In this document: piece after piece, positions 21,417 through 32,517 of the stretch
Layout of the letters: every line of letters begins with the position of its first letter
How positions within the stretch are numbered: the stretch's first letter is position 1
Assembly: GCF_003576645.1 (NCBI RefSeq)
Contig: NC_044923.1
Span: 10,878,809-10,942,808, forward strand
Direction of reading: 5' to 3'
Source of the DNA: Ipomoea triloba
Lineage: Eukaryota > Streptophyta > Magnoliopsida > Solanales > Convolvulaceae
Length of the DNA: 64,000 nt
Made by a program: the position numbers and the translations under genes
The notes under the pieces: model-generated
Told to the model about the DNA's origin: nothing
What the model saw: only the letters and a program-made list of their open reading frames with translations
The model's database searches: none

Positions 21417-22307
21417 AAGACTTAGCTAGGAATTGAACTTTGAATTTGAACTTGAACTTGAAATTGAACTTTAATCTTGAACTTGAATGTAGATTACAAT
21501 CTTGAACCTATGGAATTCTTCTCTAATTCTAATCTAAACTAAGAATTGCAATGTGGAGTGATCTCTCTAGGCTAATCCTAGAGAGAGAAATATTCTAAGG
21601 TGTGGAATTGAAGTGTGATGGATCCGGAATGAAAAACCAGAACAAAAACTCTGTTTTTAACCCAAAAAACGCGCCCAAAATGGACTGGCCGAACCGCTGG
21701 ACGCGGGCCGGACGCGCGTCCGGCCTCGTGTCCAGCCGAGCGCGCTACAACGCGCGACCGGACGCGAGGTGGACGCGGGCGTCCGCCCCGCGTCCGCATT
21801 TGCGGCTGCAGGAGTTTGCGGCCCTCTGATAGACGCGGGGTGGACGCGCGCGTCCACCCCGGCGTCCATCAGAGAGCTCTCTGAAGCTGCGACTTCGGGA
21901 CGCCGGACGCGGGCTGGACGCGCGTCCAGCCTGGTCCAGGCTCTGTTTCTTCGCCCGTTTCGGTCTTCGTTCTTCGTTGATTCTTTTCGATTCCGTTCTT
22001 CCATGTTCATCGGTTTTCCTCTCCAAACTAACGCCATTTCCCATCTTTATGCCCCTTCTCACCTACAAAACAATTCATAAAGTGTGGAACGGGTACTAAG
22101 ACAATACAAAGCATTCTAATGAAATTTACGACTAAAACATTCATAAAAGCTTTAACTAGTATACTAAACGATCAACGAATAACCTTATAAAAGTGGTATA
22201 TTTTGCACTTATCACCTGGTATGTTCGGTTGGTTTTTGATCTTTAATTTATTTGTGTTGTACAAAAAAATGTATAATTTAGTTTGGGTACGTGTTTATTG
22301 TATTCAG

Positions 22308-22564
22308 GTGGTTCAGATGAAGAGAGATACTTCTTTAGCATGAGAGAGGTGAAAAATGGCGGCAGGAACCGGTGCAGTAGAGCCACCTTGTCTGGGTACT
22401 GGAAAGCTACCGGTAAGGACAAGAAAATAGGTGTTTCCGGTGAGGCGCAACGCGTGGTTGTTGTCAAGAAAACTCTTGTATTTTACAAGGGAAAACTGTC
22501 AAATGGTTCGAAAACTGATTGGACGATGCATGAGTATAGCCTGGGCGATGTCCCTCAACCCCAG
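22308..22564 (+). CDS. NAC transcription factor, exon 2
   Basis: Begins after TTGTATTCAG and completes the glycine codon split by intron 1. It encodes residues 55-140: subdomain C (SRATLSGYWKATGKDKKI), the main DNA-contacting region of NAC proteins, and subdomain D (KKTLVFYKGKLSNGSKTDW, MHEYSL). The exon ends CCCCAG before GTTTGA; intron 2 is 71 nt (22565-22635). The frame is intact. Confidence 0.9.
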
Positions 22565-22635
22565 GTTTGACGCCATCTTTTGTACTCAGTTTCCCCCAAA
22601 TGAAACGTAGTACTCAAACAACAATTTTTGTGCAG

Positions 22636-22854
22636 GCAAATTGGGTGCTTTGCCGCATCTTCCTCAAGAAGAGGGGCGGCGAGAGGAGCCAAGCTGCATT
22701 CCATGATTTCTTTGCCGCTGAGAGAGCCGATCTGAATCTGGCTCCGGCTTCCTCATCGTCCTCGCGCTCCAGTTCGGTTACCGAGTCTTCCAATTACCAA
22801 ACCAGTGATCACCAAGAAGCCACAACCTGCTCAAGTTTCAAGAGAGCGTATTAG
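22636..22854 (+). CDS. NAC transcription factor, exon 3
   Basis: Starts after TTTGTGCAG with subdomain E (ANWVLCRIFLKKR). It then encodes the regulatory tail, with FHDFFAAERADLNLAP, a Ser-rich run and the ending TCSSFKRAY before TAG. The DLNLAP and C-terminal C-x-SF features match NAC083/VNI2-type proteins as I remember them. Total product is 212 residues. No damaging mutation is visible in any exon, so expression depends only on splicing over the insertion. Confidence 0.9.
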   Translation, partial: ANWVLCRIFLKKRGGERSQAAFHDFFAAERADLNLAPASSSSSRSSSVTESSNYQTSDHQEATTCSSFKRAY

Positions 22855-25025
22855 TTTCGGTCAAGTGATTTCTAGTCCTTTATTAGTTTCTTTGATTTGA
22901 AGTAATTTCTGTTTTCCAGAATGTTCGTTCAGCATAAGTAGTTTGGAGATGTACTTTTTTAGCTGTCAATTCCAACTTTCTTCCTTCAATTCTGTATATA
23001 TGTTTATCACGTAAGACAAATCAACACAACAAAGCAGAAATAATTAAATTAAAAGACAAATCAACACAATAATCACCCGTTCCTTCTGACCATGCTCAAC
23101 ACCTCCAAATTAACTTTAAGGTTATAATTGAGCAACCAAAACAATCCTAAGCTTAAAAATTTTGCATTCAGACAATTCTTAATTTCCTCGATCACCGACT
23201 AGCTATGTTCAACCGGTCCAAAACTTTGACGTCAATAATTAAGCAATCAAAACAAGCTTACGCTTGAAAACTTTGTATTGAGACAACATTCTAATTAATT
23301 TTCTCAATTTCCTATACATTTCCATACGTCGTACACGCATCAAACATGAAAAATAAACATCTTAACGGACGTTGAATTGACTCATCATTATTACCTACTT
23401 TTATTTGTTCTTACCCACAGAATGTGAAAACTATAGTTGCAAGGGTCCTCACTATCAAAAGTTCGAATAAAAAGTTAAAAAGTTTTGAGTGTCCTAAAAT
23501 TAGGTGATGAGATAAATTACAAGATTATTTATATAAATCTCACTCTATATAAAACACATATTTAAACTATTAAAAACAATTAGAAAAATAAGAATGAAAT
23601 TGGCCAAAAAGTGTCGTAGCTACTGCACACATACTTTCTCAAAAGACAACACTTTTTTAAGAACATAAAAATAAACATCTTAGCAAGTGCTCCATCTCAA
23701 CTAAAATTCTAAGGGAGGAGATTACTTTTTGATGGGCTTGGATTTCACAATGGGCTTAAATTTCACATTTATGTTTATATATTATATATGTTCAATACGT
23801 CCCTCACATGTGCTAGCAATTACTTTTTTTTATGGCTCCAAGCAAAATGTGGACCATAACTTTTTTTTTTTTATCGGATGATGCGGAGATTCGAACCAAT
23901 AACCTTTGGCATGGAGTTGACTCTAATACCAAATTGAAGCATATGCATCTCAACTAAAAGCGTAAATTGTTAGATTAGCTCACCATTCCATACTTTTACT
24001 TGTCCTCACCTACAGAATGTGAAATCTATCGTTCCAAGGGTCTCACACTATCAAAAGTTTAAATAAAAAAAGAATAAAAACGTTCTAAGAGTTGCTTTTT
24101 GTAAGATTGATAGATGAGATAAATCGCAAGACGTGACTCCATTAACTGATAGGCTCTAAAATTCTTACATATTCAGACGTCTTACACGCGTCAAACATGC
24201 AAAATAAATGGTTTTATAGAATACATTCATTAATTATTCATTTAATGGTAAATCAATTGTATTTATAAACTAACAAAATATTGGGTATATTGTAATAAAT
24301 GCCTAATGAGGTTATGAACATTATTATAAGTGTAAAAACAAATAAAGTATATTAATAATTAAATGGACTATAGAAAAAAAGAAAGTAGTAAAATTATAAA
24401 GAAAAAATGCTTTAGAAATAATTAATTAATAGATTATGTATAAAGAAGAAATATAAAATTGGAAATAGATTATAAGTGTACAAAAAAAATTATGTAAATA
24501 ACATACAAGAGAAAAGAAAAATGATGGGTTAAATCAAAATTTTTTTTGTAAGTCTACAAGAAAATAAACACAACATACAAACTAAATTTGTAACCGATTA
24601 TACTAATACATTATTTTTATTCTTGCTAGAGCTTACTATCATTACTGGTGCTTTTTGGACAAGTATAATCCCAAAAACTTTGGCGCTATACCAAGTGAAT
24701 TTCATATCCAGATGAAATTTTAACATTTGAATTGCATTTGTATTTAAATATATCATTACTGAAAAATTAACTAAACGAGTAACTAATCAATTTAAGTTTT
24801 AAGTTTTCATTTAAATTATTTATATGAAGCTCGCTATATATAGAACACATATTTAAACTACTGAAAAGAATAACAAAAGAAGAATGAAATAGGCCGAAAA
24901 GTTCCAATTGCACACATGTTTTCTCAAAAGACAATATTTCTCATAAGAGCATAAGAATGAAAAAAGATCTTAACATTATATGCTTTTTCTTTGGAACCTT
25001 CTAAAGGAAAATTTAGTTAAGATCA
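22855..25025. other. Intergenic AT-rich region with diverged duplicated blocks
   Basis: No genes seen. Two diverged copies of a repeat are present. Copy 1 is continuous (about 23380-23700). Copy 2 is split into about 23990-24135 and 24815-24970, with roughly 680 bp between. Shared landmarks are CCTACAGAATGTGAAA, TATCAAAAGTT, GAGATAAAT, AACACATATTTAAACTA and TTTCTCAAAAGACAA. Confidence 0.45.
23861..23950 (-). repeat. Possible SINE-like remnant
   Basis: On the - strand GGTTCGAATCTCC resembles a Pol III B box and is followed within about 15 bp by a 12-A run. An A box is not clear. It could also be a fragment of another dispersed repeat. Confidence 0.25.
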
Positions 25026-26173
25026 TGTTAGGAACATTTGTAATTTAGATTTTTATGATACCAAAACTTAAAAATTTTAGTCTCCTGTTTATTTTTAATT
25101 TAGACATAGGATTTTTCTACTCAAACTTCGAATAGTCCGAATTTTAACTCGAGAAGTCGCGTTTCGAATAAGTCAAAACAATTCGAATGATAACTCGAAA
25201 GGTTACGTTTTGGTTAGTCTCAACAAAAGATTCGAATAGTAACTGCAATGGTTACTCATTGAATAGCTCAAAGATGAAGACTTATTAAAGAGTTTAAGAT
25301 GAAGATTCGAAGAGTAGAAGATTGCAAGACCGAAAGGTTGGAAAGGCCGAATGGTGGAAGGGTCTACCTTTTGAAGTAAAAGGTGGAACGAATGGTAATG
25401 TCAACCATTCGTATTTGAGAGATTATAAAGGTTTAAGGTTCGAAACGTTAACTCGATAGTATCAATTAACCACTCGAAAAAGGACTGCCCAAGACATTCT
25501 CTAAGCCAACAATTTGAATTGAATCCTTAAAAATATGAACGAATGTGTCCAAGGCAAAAAGAGTCATAGGAACACATTCCGAGGTAGATTTCTCTTTAAA
25601 AGCCTAGACAATTTGTGCAAAGCAAAAAGATATGTTCAACACAAATTAAGTCACTAACGGCTGGAAAATTTGACATGCTGCGCACACCTACCCTCTGAAT
25701 TACCCGCCGGTCTCTATCCATTAGTTAATAGACGTTTGAAATTGATTTCCCTCCAATGGACCGTTTTCAATTAGTCTATAAATACCCTCTTCTAAATACC
25801 CTCAAGGCCGGATGACTTTGTGTTCAAGGCTTGAACGTCCTTTGTACTATTAGAATAATAAACCTCCTTAAGGGTTATAAGGAGAATAGTGGAGTATGTT
25901 GAGTTGGCCGAACCACTATAAAATCTCTTTCTCTATCCTTTATTTACCGCTTTCATTGCATATTTTATCTCGATCAAATCTAACATTTTTACAATAACAA
26001 GTACACGTGTAAAAGATTAAAAAACGAGTGAAAATTAATTTTCGCTATGCATTCTCAACGAGACGTTGAAGCTACCTGACGATACACTTAAACAAATCGT
26101 TAAAAATTTTAAAATCCTACAAGTCTATTCACCCCCTTTCTATACTTGTACCCTAACCCTACCAGGACCAACA
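25026..26173 (+). mobile_element. Solo LTR of a SIRE-type copia element
   Basis: Starts TGTTAGGAACAT and ends GGACCAACA, matching both ends of the copia LTR at 40698. Shared inner landmarks are TGGCCGAACCACT, CTACAAGTCTATTCACCCC and ACTTGTACCC. No primer site or internal sequence follows. The flanks (GATCA and TTACG) do not match, so the target duplication is lost or the ends are rearranged. Confidence 0.75.
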
Positions 26174-26306
26174 TTACGTCCTCTAACAATCTTTCTTCTG
26201 AAATTGAGTCTTTGATGATGTTGACGATTTTTAGAAAGCATGTATTAGAAAGTCAAAAACTTTCTTTTCAAAAAAAAAAGAAAGTCAAAAACTTTAATTT
26301 AATTTA

Positions 26307-27473
26307 GGGGGCGTATTCAATCACGACTTTCATGAACTTTTAAATACTTGTAAAGTGATGGATTTTAATTGACTTTTGTAGAGTTTTTGTAAACTTTCCT
26401 ATAATCTTTTAAACTTTTATAAACTTTGTAAGAGTTTATGAATATCCATAGAACAAACATTTATAGACTTTTAAAAACTTTTTCATATTAAAAAGTTTAC
26501 AAAAGTCATTAAAACTCTAAATTGAATACACTCTCACAAACATTCCATAACTTCTATTAATATATTATCTATAAATTAGTGCATTGTAAAAATATAAAAA
26601 AAAAATATTGATGTCACAAAAATATAGTATATTATTCATAAAGAAAATATAATCAATTTTTATAAATATAACCAATAAAAATATTTCTTGAACTAATGAA
26701 ACAACTAATGTTGAGTAATATAATTATCAAAATGTTTAGAATGAAAAAGTACAAATTTTCCTTAAAAAAAGTACGAATTAAAATATTCATCTTGTTAGTA
26801 CAATTATCTTTGATTGGCATTGGTTTTGCCTTGTTGGGTGTCTCTCCACATATCCAAAGCTATTTTAGCCCTCCATTCATTTGCATGCTCCCGTTGTTGC
26901 TCTTGAGTTTCAAACCGTTGTTCAAAATTAAAAAATAAAATAAAATTAAAAAATTATAAATTAAAAAATTTGCTGCAACCAGCAGCAACTTGCTGCTGTT
27001 CGCAACAGATTCTTGCTGCGATCGCAGTAATTATTTTGATGCGATGACAACAAAAAATTTGCTTGAACATAAAAAAAAAAGTATTTATGAAAGATTTGAA
27101 ACATACCGTAAAAATTGATGAAAATTTTGCCATAGTTTAGATAGAGGAAAAAAAGTCTGTAGAGAATGTTGAAAAGTTTGGGGTTGGAGGGTTGGATTTC
27201 ATATATTTATATTAATGAAGAAAAAGTCTATAGAAATCCTATTCTGACAGAGTTTGTTAAAGTCAGTAACTTTTTGAATACCAGTAGACTTTTAAAAACT
27301 CTATAAAAGTCTGAATCAAATACTTGTATACTTTTAAAGAGTTTTGAAAAGTTTGAATTGAATACATGGTGACTTTTCAAGAGTTTATAAAAGTCTAAAT
27401 TGAATACCACCAAACTTTTAAAGTTGATAAAAATATTTAAAAGTTCATGAAAGTCGTGATTGAATACACCCCC
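26307..27473. mobile_element. PIF/Harbinger-like non-autonomous DNA element
   Basis: 1167 bp with terminal inverted repeats of about 38 bp (GGGGGCGTATTCAATCACGA and GGGGGTGTATTCAATCACGA inward). A TTA duplication flanks it on both sides (26304-26306, 27474-27476). G-rich ends and a TTA target are typical of PIF/Harbinger elements. The body has many CTTTTA/TAAAAG sub-repeats. It sits inside the 136-bp tandem array. Confidence 0.8.
26804..26932 (-). pseudogene. Possible Harbinger transposase C-terminal tail
   Basis: On the - strand an open frame of about 42 codons ends at TAA (26806-26804). It contains QREHANEWRAKIALDMWRD. The pattern W..+R..IA..MW..., near a C-terminus, is like the end of Harbinger/ALP1-type proteins. 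The match is short and uncertain. Confidence 0.3.
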
Positions 27474-27849
27474 TTAGTAACGCACAATCATTTAATTTGT
27501 TCTTCTAGAACTCTTTATCCTACGATTGAATCTCGAATGTTGTTGACCATTTGTCACAAGCTTGTATAGAAAGTCTAAAATTTAACTTAATTAATAACTC
27601 AAATAGTCATTTAGTATTGCACAAAGTCGTTTAATTTTCTTGTCTAGAAATCTTAATCCTACAATTGAGTCTTGATTGTCGTTGATCTTTTTCAGCAAGC
27701 TGGTATTAGTCTTAACTTTGATTTAATTAGTCAAACACATATTTATTTAGTAAAACAGATGGTCATTTAATTTCGTCGTCTATAAAAACTTATCTAATAA
27801 TTAGTACAATTAAGTCTTGAATGTTGTTTACAATTTTTAGCAAGCTTAT

Positions 27850-28181
27850 ATATAACTGCATCAACATTGCATTAAACATATTGAACGTCAGGGGACTCCA
27901 ATTAATAACTATCGGATTAGAAGTAGCACCTAGGTCGGCATGCGAATATGTTTCAAACCAAAGAGCACTCACCACAACAACTTGACGACGCAATGCCTCT
28001 GCCGAGGGAGTGATATTATTCCAAATCAAATCATTTCTAGCAGCCCAAAGAAACCATAGTCGAGCGACCACCTGCATTGTTGCTATAGTGATTCAACCCT
28101 GAAGGACACGATTCAACATTTCGGCCAAACTACCATAATTTAGATTGTCATCATCTCCCCAAACATGCTTAGCTAGCGGAC
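27850..28181 (-). pseudogene. LINE ORF2 remnant, 3' part
   Basis: The - strand reads PLAKHVWGDDDNLNYGSLAE, a TGA stop, then WFLWAARNDLIWNN and further sequence before fading near 27850. This is the segment between RT and RNase H typical of plant L1-type ORF2. The element at 28182 interrupts it; the 5' part continues at 32894-33443. Confidence 0.7.
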
Positions 28182-28552
28182 TGTAACAGGCCGGAATGAT
28201 AGCAGGGGTGATTTGGGAAAAATGGCAGCGAACGGCGTCGTATGAAGAGGAGCCGTTAAGCACCAAACCAGACGACACCGTTTCGAGTGACAATTGAAGA
28301 GCAGTTGAGCTATACGTCCGACGACGTCGTTTTGCATTCCAGCTGTATTTCTGTTTTAAACTCCGGGAAATTGGGAGGCAGTTTGTTCCTTCGTTTTTCT
28401 CACTTTTGTATTTAAAATACTGCTAGTTTGTCATTTTGTTTTTATGCGAGATAATAAGAATTCCCATTCTGAAACCTCTCTTCTCTCATTCTCAGCCCTA
28501 ATTTCTGCTATTTCTCTACCCTATTTCTGTCCTTCTTCTTCAGTACATTGCA
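28182..28552 (+). repeat. 5' LTR of the 4.7-kb Ty3 element
   Basis: Starts TGTAACAGGCCGG and ends GTACATTGCA. It contains ACGACGTCGTTTTGC, which together with the reverse-orientation CGGCGTCGT forms small inverted repeats in the U3 part. Confidence 0.9.
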
Positions 28553-28568
28553 AGTGGTATCAGAGCCC

Positions 28569-29894
28569 ATGGACGATCGAGTAAAACAACTGGAGGCTAC
28601 TGTCATCGAGCTCAATGCTAAGATCGATAATCGGTTCCAGGCTACACAGGATTCTGTCACTGAGCTCTCTGCTCAGTTTGCAGGCTTGAGGGATGAGCTA
28701 ATTCAGCTGCTTCGACTGAACCGACCAGCTCCCCCAATTGTAGGGTCCTCTCCCGGACAGGCTTCAGTCAATGGGCAGTTCCCAAGGGAGTCGAGTATGG
28801 GCCCTGAGCGCCCTGGTGGGAGGCCTGATAAAGCTCCTGCTCAGGATGATGGATTGGAGGAGGTGATTCCTGAAACTGGAACACCAAGGGCAGATGGTCA
28901 AGTGAGGAGACCTCTTGAGGACTGGGGTCCTAGGAGGGGAAGGCTGGAGGAGATCAAACCAGCTGCTATGGCACATAATCAGGAATTCTTCACAAGGTAT
29001 AAGAGTGAATTTCCTGTTTTTGATTACAGTCACCCTAGACAATGGATTACCAGGTGTGAGAAGTTCTTTATATTAGCTCATATTCCTAGACATGACATCC
29101 TTAACTTGCTATATGTGAACCTGACTGGAAGGGTAGGCTTGTGGTTTGAAGGGTATGTTCATGATCTAGGGGAAGGGTTTCACTGGCCAAACTTTGCTGA
29201 GGCAGTGTGCAGGAGGTTTGGGGATAGTGGAGCATCCCTCATAGAAGATTTTACAGCATTTAAACAATGGGGAGGGGTAGAAGACTTCATTGATGAGTAT
29301 GAAGTGTTTAAAAGTCTTCTGCTGCAATCCCAACCCTATTTGACTGAGGATTACTTCAGAGATAATTATATCGCAAGGCTTAAGCAAAATTTGAGATGTT
29401 TTGTAAGAACCTCCAGGCCTAAAAGGTTAGGAGATGCTATCTGGTTTGCCAGACAGTATGAGAAAGGGCTAAGGACCAGTGAGAACCCCAGAGCTCAATC
29501 CTGGAATACCAAAACCCAACCACCTGCAAAAACACATAGCTCAAATTCCAATAACTTACCACACCCCAACCCAACCCCAAAGCCATCCCCCTCCACCCAA
29601 ACTACTGCATCTAAAAGCCCAGACATCAATCAATTCAGAAACCAGTTAAGGGATCAAAAAAGGTGTTTCAAGTGTTTTGATCCATGGCAGCCAGGGCACA
29701 AGTGTAGAGGCCCTACATTTAATATCATAGAGGAGCAAGAAGATATGGAAATGAGTGGTCAGGAACAGGAGGAGGAAGGGCAAGGTTCTGAGGGAGCTGA
29801 AGTCTCTTTGTGTGCTGTGATAGGTGGTGAAGGTCTGAACACTATCAAATTATTTGGAAATGATACAAAAGCAGCCAGTAACCATTCTTGTTGA
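28569..29894 (+). CDS. Ty3 gag
   Basis: The ATG at 28569 follows the primer site by one base (MDDRVKQLEATV). The N-terminus is coiled-coil-like. The capsid region (residues about 140-300) has FPVFDYSHPRQWITRCEKFF and LLYVNLTGRVGLWFEGY. A Pro/Ser/Asn-rich linker follows, then a knuckle CFKCFDPWQPGHKC and an acidic end. Gag packages element RNA into virus-like particles. It ends at TGA 29892-29894 and overlaps the protease frame, so pol needs a frameshift. Confidence 0.8.
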   Translation: MDDRVKQLEATVIELNAKIDNRFQATQDSVTELSAQFAGLRDELIQLLRLNRPAPPIVGSSPGQASVNGQFPRESSMGPERPGGRPDKAPAQDDGLEEVIPETGTPRADGQVRRPLEDWGPRRGRLEEIKPAAMAHNQEFFTRYKSEFPVFDYSHPRQWITRCEKFFILAHIPRHDILNLLYVNLTGRVGLWFEGYVHDLGEGFHWPNFAEAVCRRFGDSGASLIEDFTAFKQWGGVEDFIDEYEVFKSLLLQSQPYLTEDYFRDNYIARLKQNLRCFVRTSRPKRLGDAIWFARQYEKGLRTSENPRAQSWNTKTQPPAKTHSSNSNNLPHPNPTPKPSPSTQTTASKSPDINQFRNQLRDQKRCFKCFDPWQPGHKCRGPTFNIIEEQEDMEMSGQEQEEEGQGSEGAEVSLCAVIGGEGLNTIKLFGNDTKAASNHSC

Positions 29895-32511
29895 CAGTGG
29901 AAGTACTCACAGCTTCCTGGACCCTAAGTTACTCAGCCATCTTAGGAAGGAACCTGTGAAGACCAATCCTCTAGTGGTGACAGTTGCTAATGGGGAAAAA
30001 AAGGTCTGTGATTCTATCTGTCACAACCTCACTTGGCAGATCCAGCAAGAGTGCTTTACCAAGGATTTTAGGCTTTTGAGACTGGGTGGGTGTGACATGG
30101 TACTTGGCATGGATTGGGTGGATCATTTTGCCCCAATTCAATTGCATACAAGGCCACCTGGGATTTCTTTTCATAAGGAAGGGAAGAAGGTATTTCTGAA
30201 AGGGTTGACTAAGAAGGTGTTACTGAAGGCAGCTTCTGAGAAACAAGTAAAGAAATGGCATAGAGAGGGTGTTCAAGGGTTCCTGGTGCAGTGCCAATCC
30301 ATATCTCCTGCTGATTTTACCTCCATACCCACACTTAACCACACTGCTGGCCAAACTCCCAATCCACACTTGTCACATATACTAGCTGAATTCCAGGATG
30401 TTTTCCAAGAGCCCTCCACTTTACCTCCTCAAAGAACCCATGACCACACCATCCCCTTAATTCCTGGTGCCAAGCCTGTTAACATTGGACCCTACAGGTA
30501 CTCCTCTGATCAGAAGAATACCATTGAGAGAATGGTCGAGTAAATGCTGACAGTTGGGGTTATTACCCCTAGTACTTCATGCTTTGCATCACCTGTATTG
30601 TTAGTGCCCAAAAAGGATAATTCATGGAGATTTTGCATAGATTACAGGGCTCTTAACAACATAACCATCAAGAATAAATTCCCCATACCTCTAGTTGAAG
30701 ATTTGTTCTCTGAGCTTGCAGGGGCTGTGTACTTCTCCAAGCTAGACTTGAGGTCGGGTTACCATCAAGTTAGAATGAAGGAAGGAGAGGAGTTCAAAAC
30801 AGCGTTTAGAACCCATCAGGGGCTCTACGAATTTAGAGTTATGCCTTTTGGGCTCACCAATGCTCCTGCAACCTTTCAAGCATTGATGAACCAGGTGTTT
30901 AAAGCCTTACTCCGAAAATTTGTTTTGGTTTTCTTTGATGACATCCTTGTCTATAGTCCCAGTATGGAAAGCCATTGGCAGCATTTGAGAGAGGTGTTAA
31001 CACTCATGAGACAACATCAGCTTTTGGCCAAATTGAGTAAATGTTCCTTTGTGCAATCTCAAGTGGAGTACCTTGGTCATATCATATCTCAGACTGGGCT
31101 GCAAACAGATCCTGCCAAGCTAGAAGCAGTTGCTGCTTGGCCTAAACCCACCTCAGTTAAGAGTCTAAGGGGATTCCTAGGACTAACACGGTACTACAGG
31201 AGATTTATCAAGGGTTATGGTATCATCAGTAAACCACTTACAGATATGTTGAAAAGAGATGCTTTTAAATGGTCCCAAGATGCTGAAAGGGGTTTTGATC
31301 AGCTGAAACAGGCTCTCTGTTAGTCACCTGTTCTAGCTTTACCAGATTTTCAAAAACCATTCTTGGTAGAGGCTGATGCTTGCTATAAAGGGATGGGGGC
31401 TGTTTTGGTTCAAGAAGGAAAGCCAGTGGCCTATTTCAGCAAGGCATTTGGAGATAAACACTTGGGGCTCTCAATCTATGAGAAAGAATACTTATCCATC
31501 ATTAATGCAGTGGATAAATGGAGGCCTTACCTTCTTGGGAGACACTTCACCATCAAAACTGATCATCATAGCCTCCAATATCTGCTGGAACAAAAGATAA
31601 CCACTACTTTACAACAAAAGGGTCTGAGCAAGTTACTGGGATTGGATTATACCATCCAATATAAAAAGGGTACTGAAAATGTGGCAGCTGATGCACTATC
31701 TAGGAGGGAGACAGAGAGTGAGGTAACAACACTGGCTATATCTGCTGTACAGCCTCAACGGATAGATGACCTGGTCAGAAGTTACAAGGATGATGAATGG
31801 GCAACTGATAACCTGACTAATGCCCTTGTAAGCCCTGCTGCTAATCCTAGGATTTCTGTAGTTGGAGGCCTGATCAGATATAAAGGGAGACTATATGTGG
31901 GAACCTCAGGTGATCTTAGGAGGGAGCTGATTGCAAAGTTACATGAATCAGCCATTGGTGGCCACTCTGGGCAAAATGGTACATACCAAAGGATTAAGGC
32001 CCTATTTTACTGGAGAGGGTTGAAAAAGGATGTTGCAGAGTTGGTTAGGAGCTGTGATACCTGCCAGAGATGCAAAAGTGAGAATGTGGCTAGCCCAGGC
32101 CTCTTACAACCATTGAACATCCCTGAGGAAGCCTGGCAGAGTATATCTATGGACTTCATAGAAGGTCTTCCAAAGTCCAGAAACAAAGAGGTAATACTAG
32201 TGGTGGTGGATAGGTTGACAAAGTATGCCCACTTCCTTTCTCTTGCTCACCCTTACACAGCTGAAATAGTAGCAGAAGTGTTCATGGAACATGTGTATAA
32301 GTTGCATGGGTTGCCCAGGAGTATTATATCTGACAGAGACAAAGTCTTTACCAGCAGGTTTTGGCAAGCTCTATTCAAACATATGCAAGTTAAATTGAAC
32401 CTCTCCTCTGCCTATCATCCCCAAACTGATGGCCAGACTGAGAAGGTTAACCAATGTGTGGAAAATTACCTAAGATGTATGGTTTTTCAAAAACTAAAAG
32501 ACTGGAGGAGA
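29854..32511 (+). pseudogene. Ty3 pol: protease, RT, RNase H, integrase core
   Basis: One frame, +1 relative to gag, broken by TAA at 30541 and TAG at 31321. Both positions fit a lost Gln codon (CAA and CAG, one C-to-T change each). Protease: DSGSTHSFL and [48 protein letters not shown]. RNase H: DACYKGMGAVLVQ, KTDHHSLQYLL, ADALSR. Integrase: an HHCC zinc motif (HESAIGGHSG...CDTCQRC) and the D-D-E core (MDFIEGLP, SDRDKVFTSRFW, QTDGQTEKVNQ). The frame then runs into PPT and LTR, so the integrase tail and any chromodomain are missing. Confidence 0.85.
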
Positions 32512-32517
32512 GGGAGT

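Larger units (their letters stand above)
633..22214. mobile_element. 21.6-kb nested retrotransposon block in NAC intron 1
   Basis: The block is flanked by a perfect 5-bp duplication CCTGG (628-632 and 22215-22219), the usual target duplication of LTR retrotransposons. It starts TGATAAGTGC and ends GCACTTATCA. Removing the block and one CCTGG leaves exon 1, a GTATGT donor and an 89-nt intron, so the pre-insertion site is clear. Inside are element A (+ strand) and element E (- strand). Both ends carry the same end of the same LTR in opposite orientation, which a single ordinary insertion does not explain. Its length is inflated by assembly duplications. Confidence 0.85.
14195..22214 (-). mobile_element. 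Element E, non-autonomous Athila-like retrotransposon
   Basis: Read on the - strand: LTR (22214 down to 20175), tRNA-Asp primer site, one long ORF, non-coding region with hairpin units, polypurine tract (14300-14287), then the first 92 bp of the 3' LTR (14286-14195). A gap at 19178-19202 is flanked by a duplication, so LTR, primer site and ORF start occur twice. There is no capsid, protease, RT or integrase. After removal of duplications the LTR is about 1.5 kb. Confidence 0.75.
20175..22214 (-). repeat. 5' LTR of E (complete, inflated)
   Basis: On the - strand it runs from TGATAAGTGC at 22214 to the primer site. It contains the CpG-rich GGACGCG block (about 21700-21935) and three zones of 42-bp duplication. 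Its end abuts CCTGG, the target duplication in the NAC intron. Confidence 0.8.
26174..27849. repeat. About 136-bp tandem repeat, diverged, four units
   Basis: Units start at 27477, 27614 and 27750 (periods 137 and 136). Each has the order CATTTAATTT, TCTAGAA, ATTGAGTCT, GTTGTTGA..TT, AGCAAGCT. A further partial unit lies at 26174-26306, left of the inserted element at 26307. The repeat is otherwise unrecognised. Confidence 0.6.
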
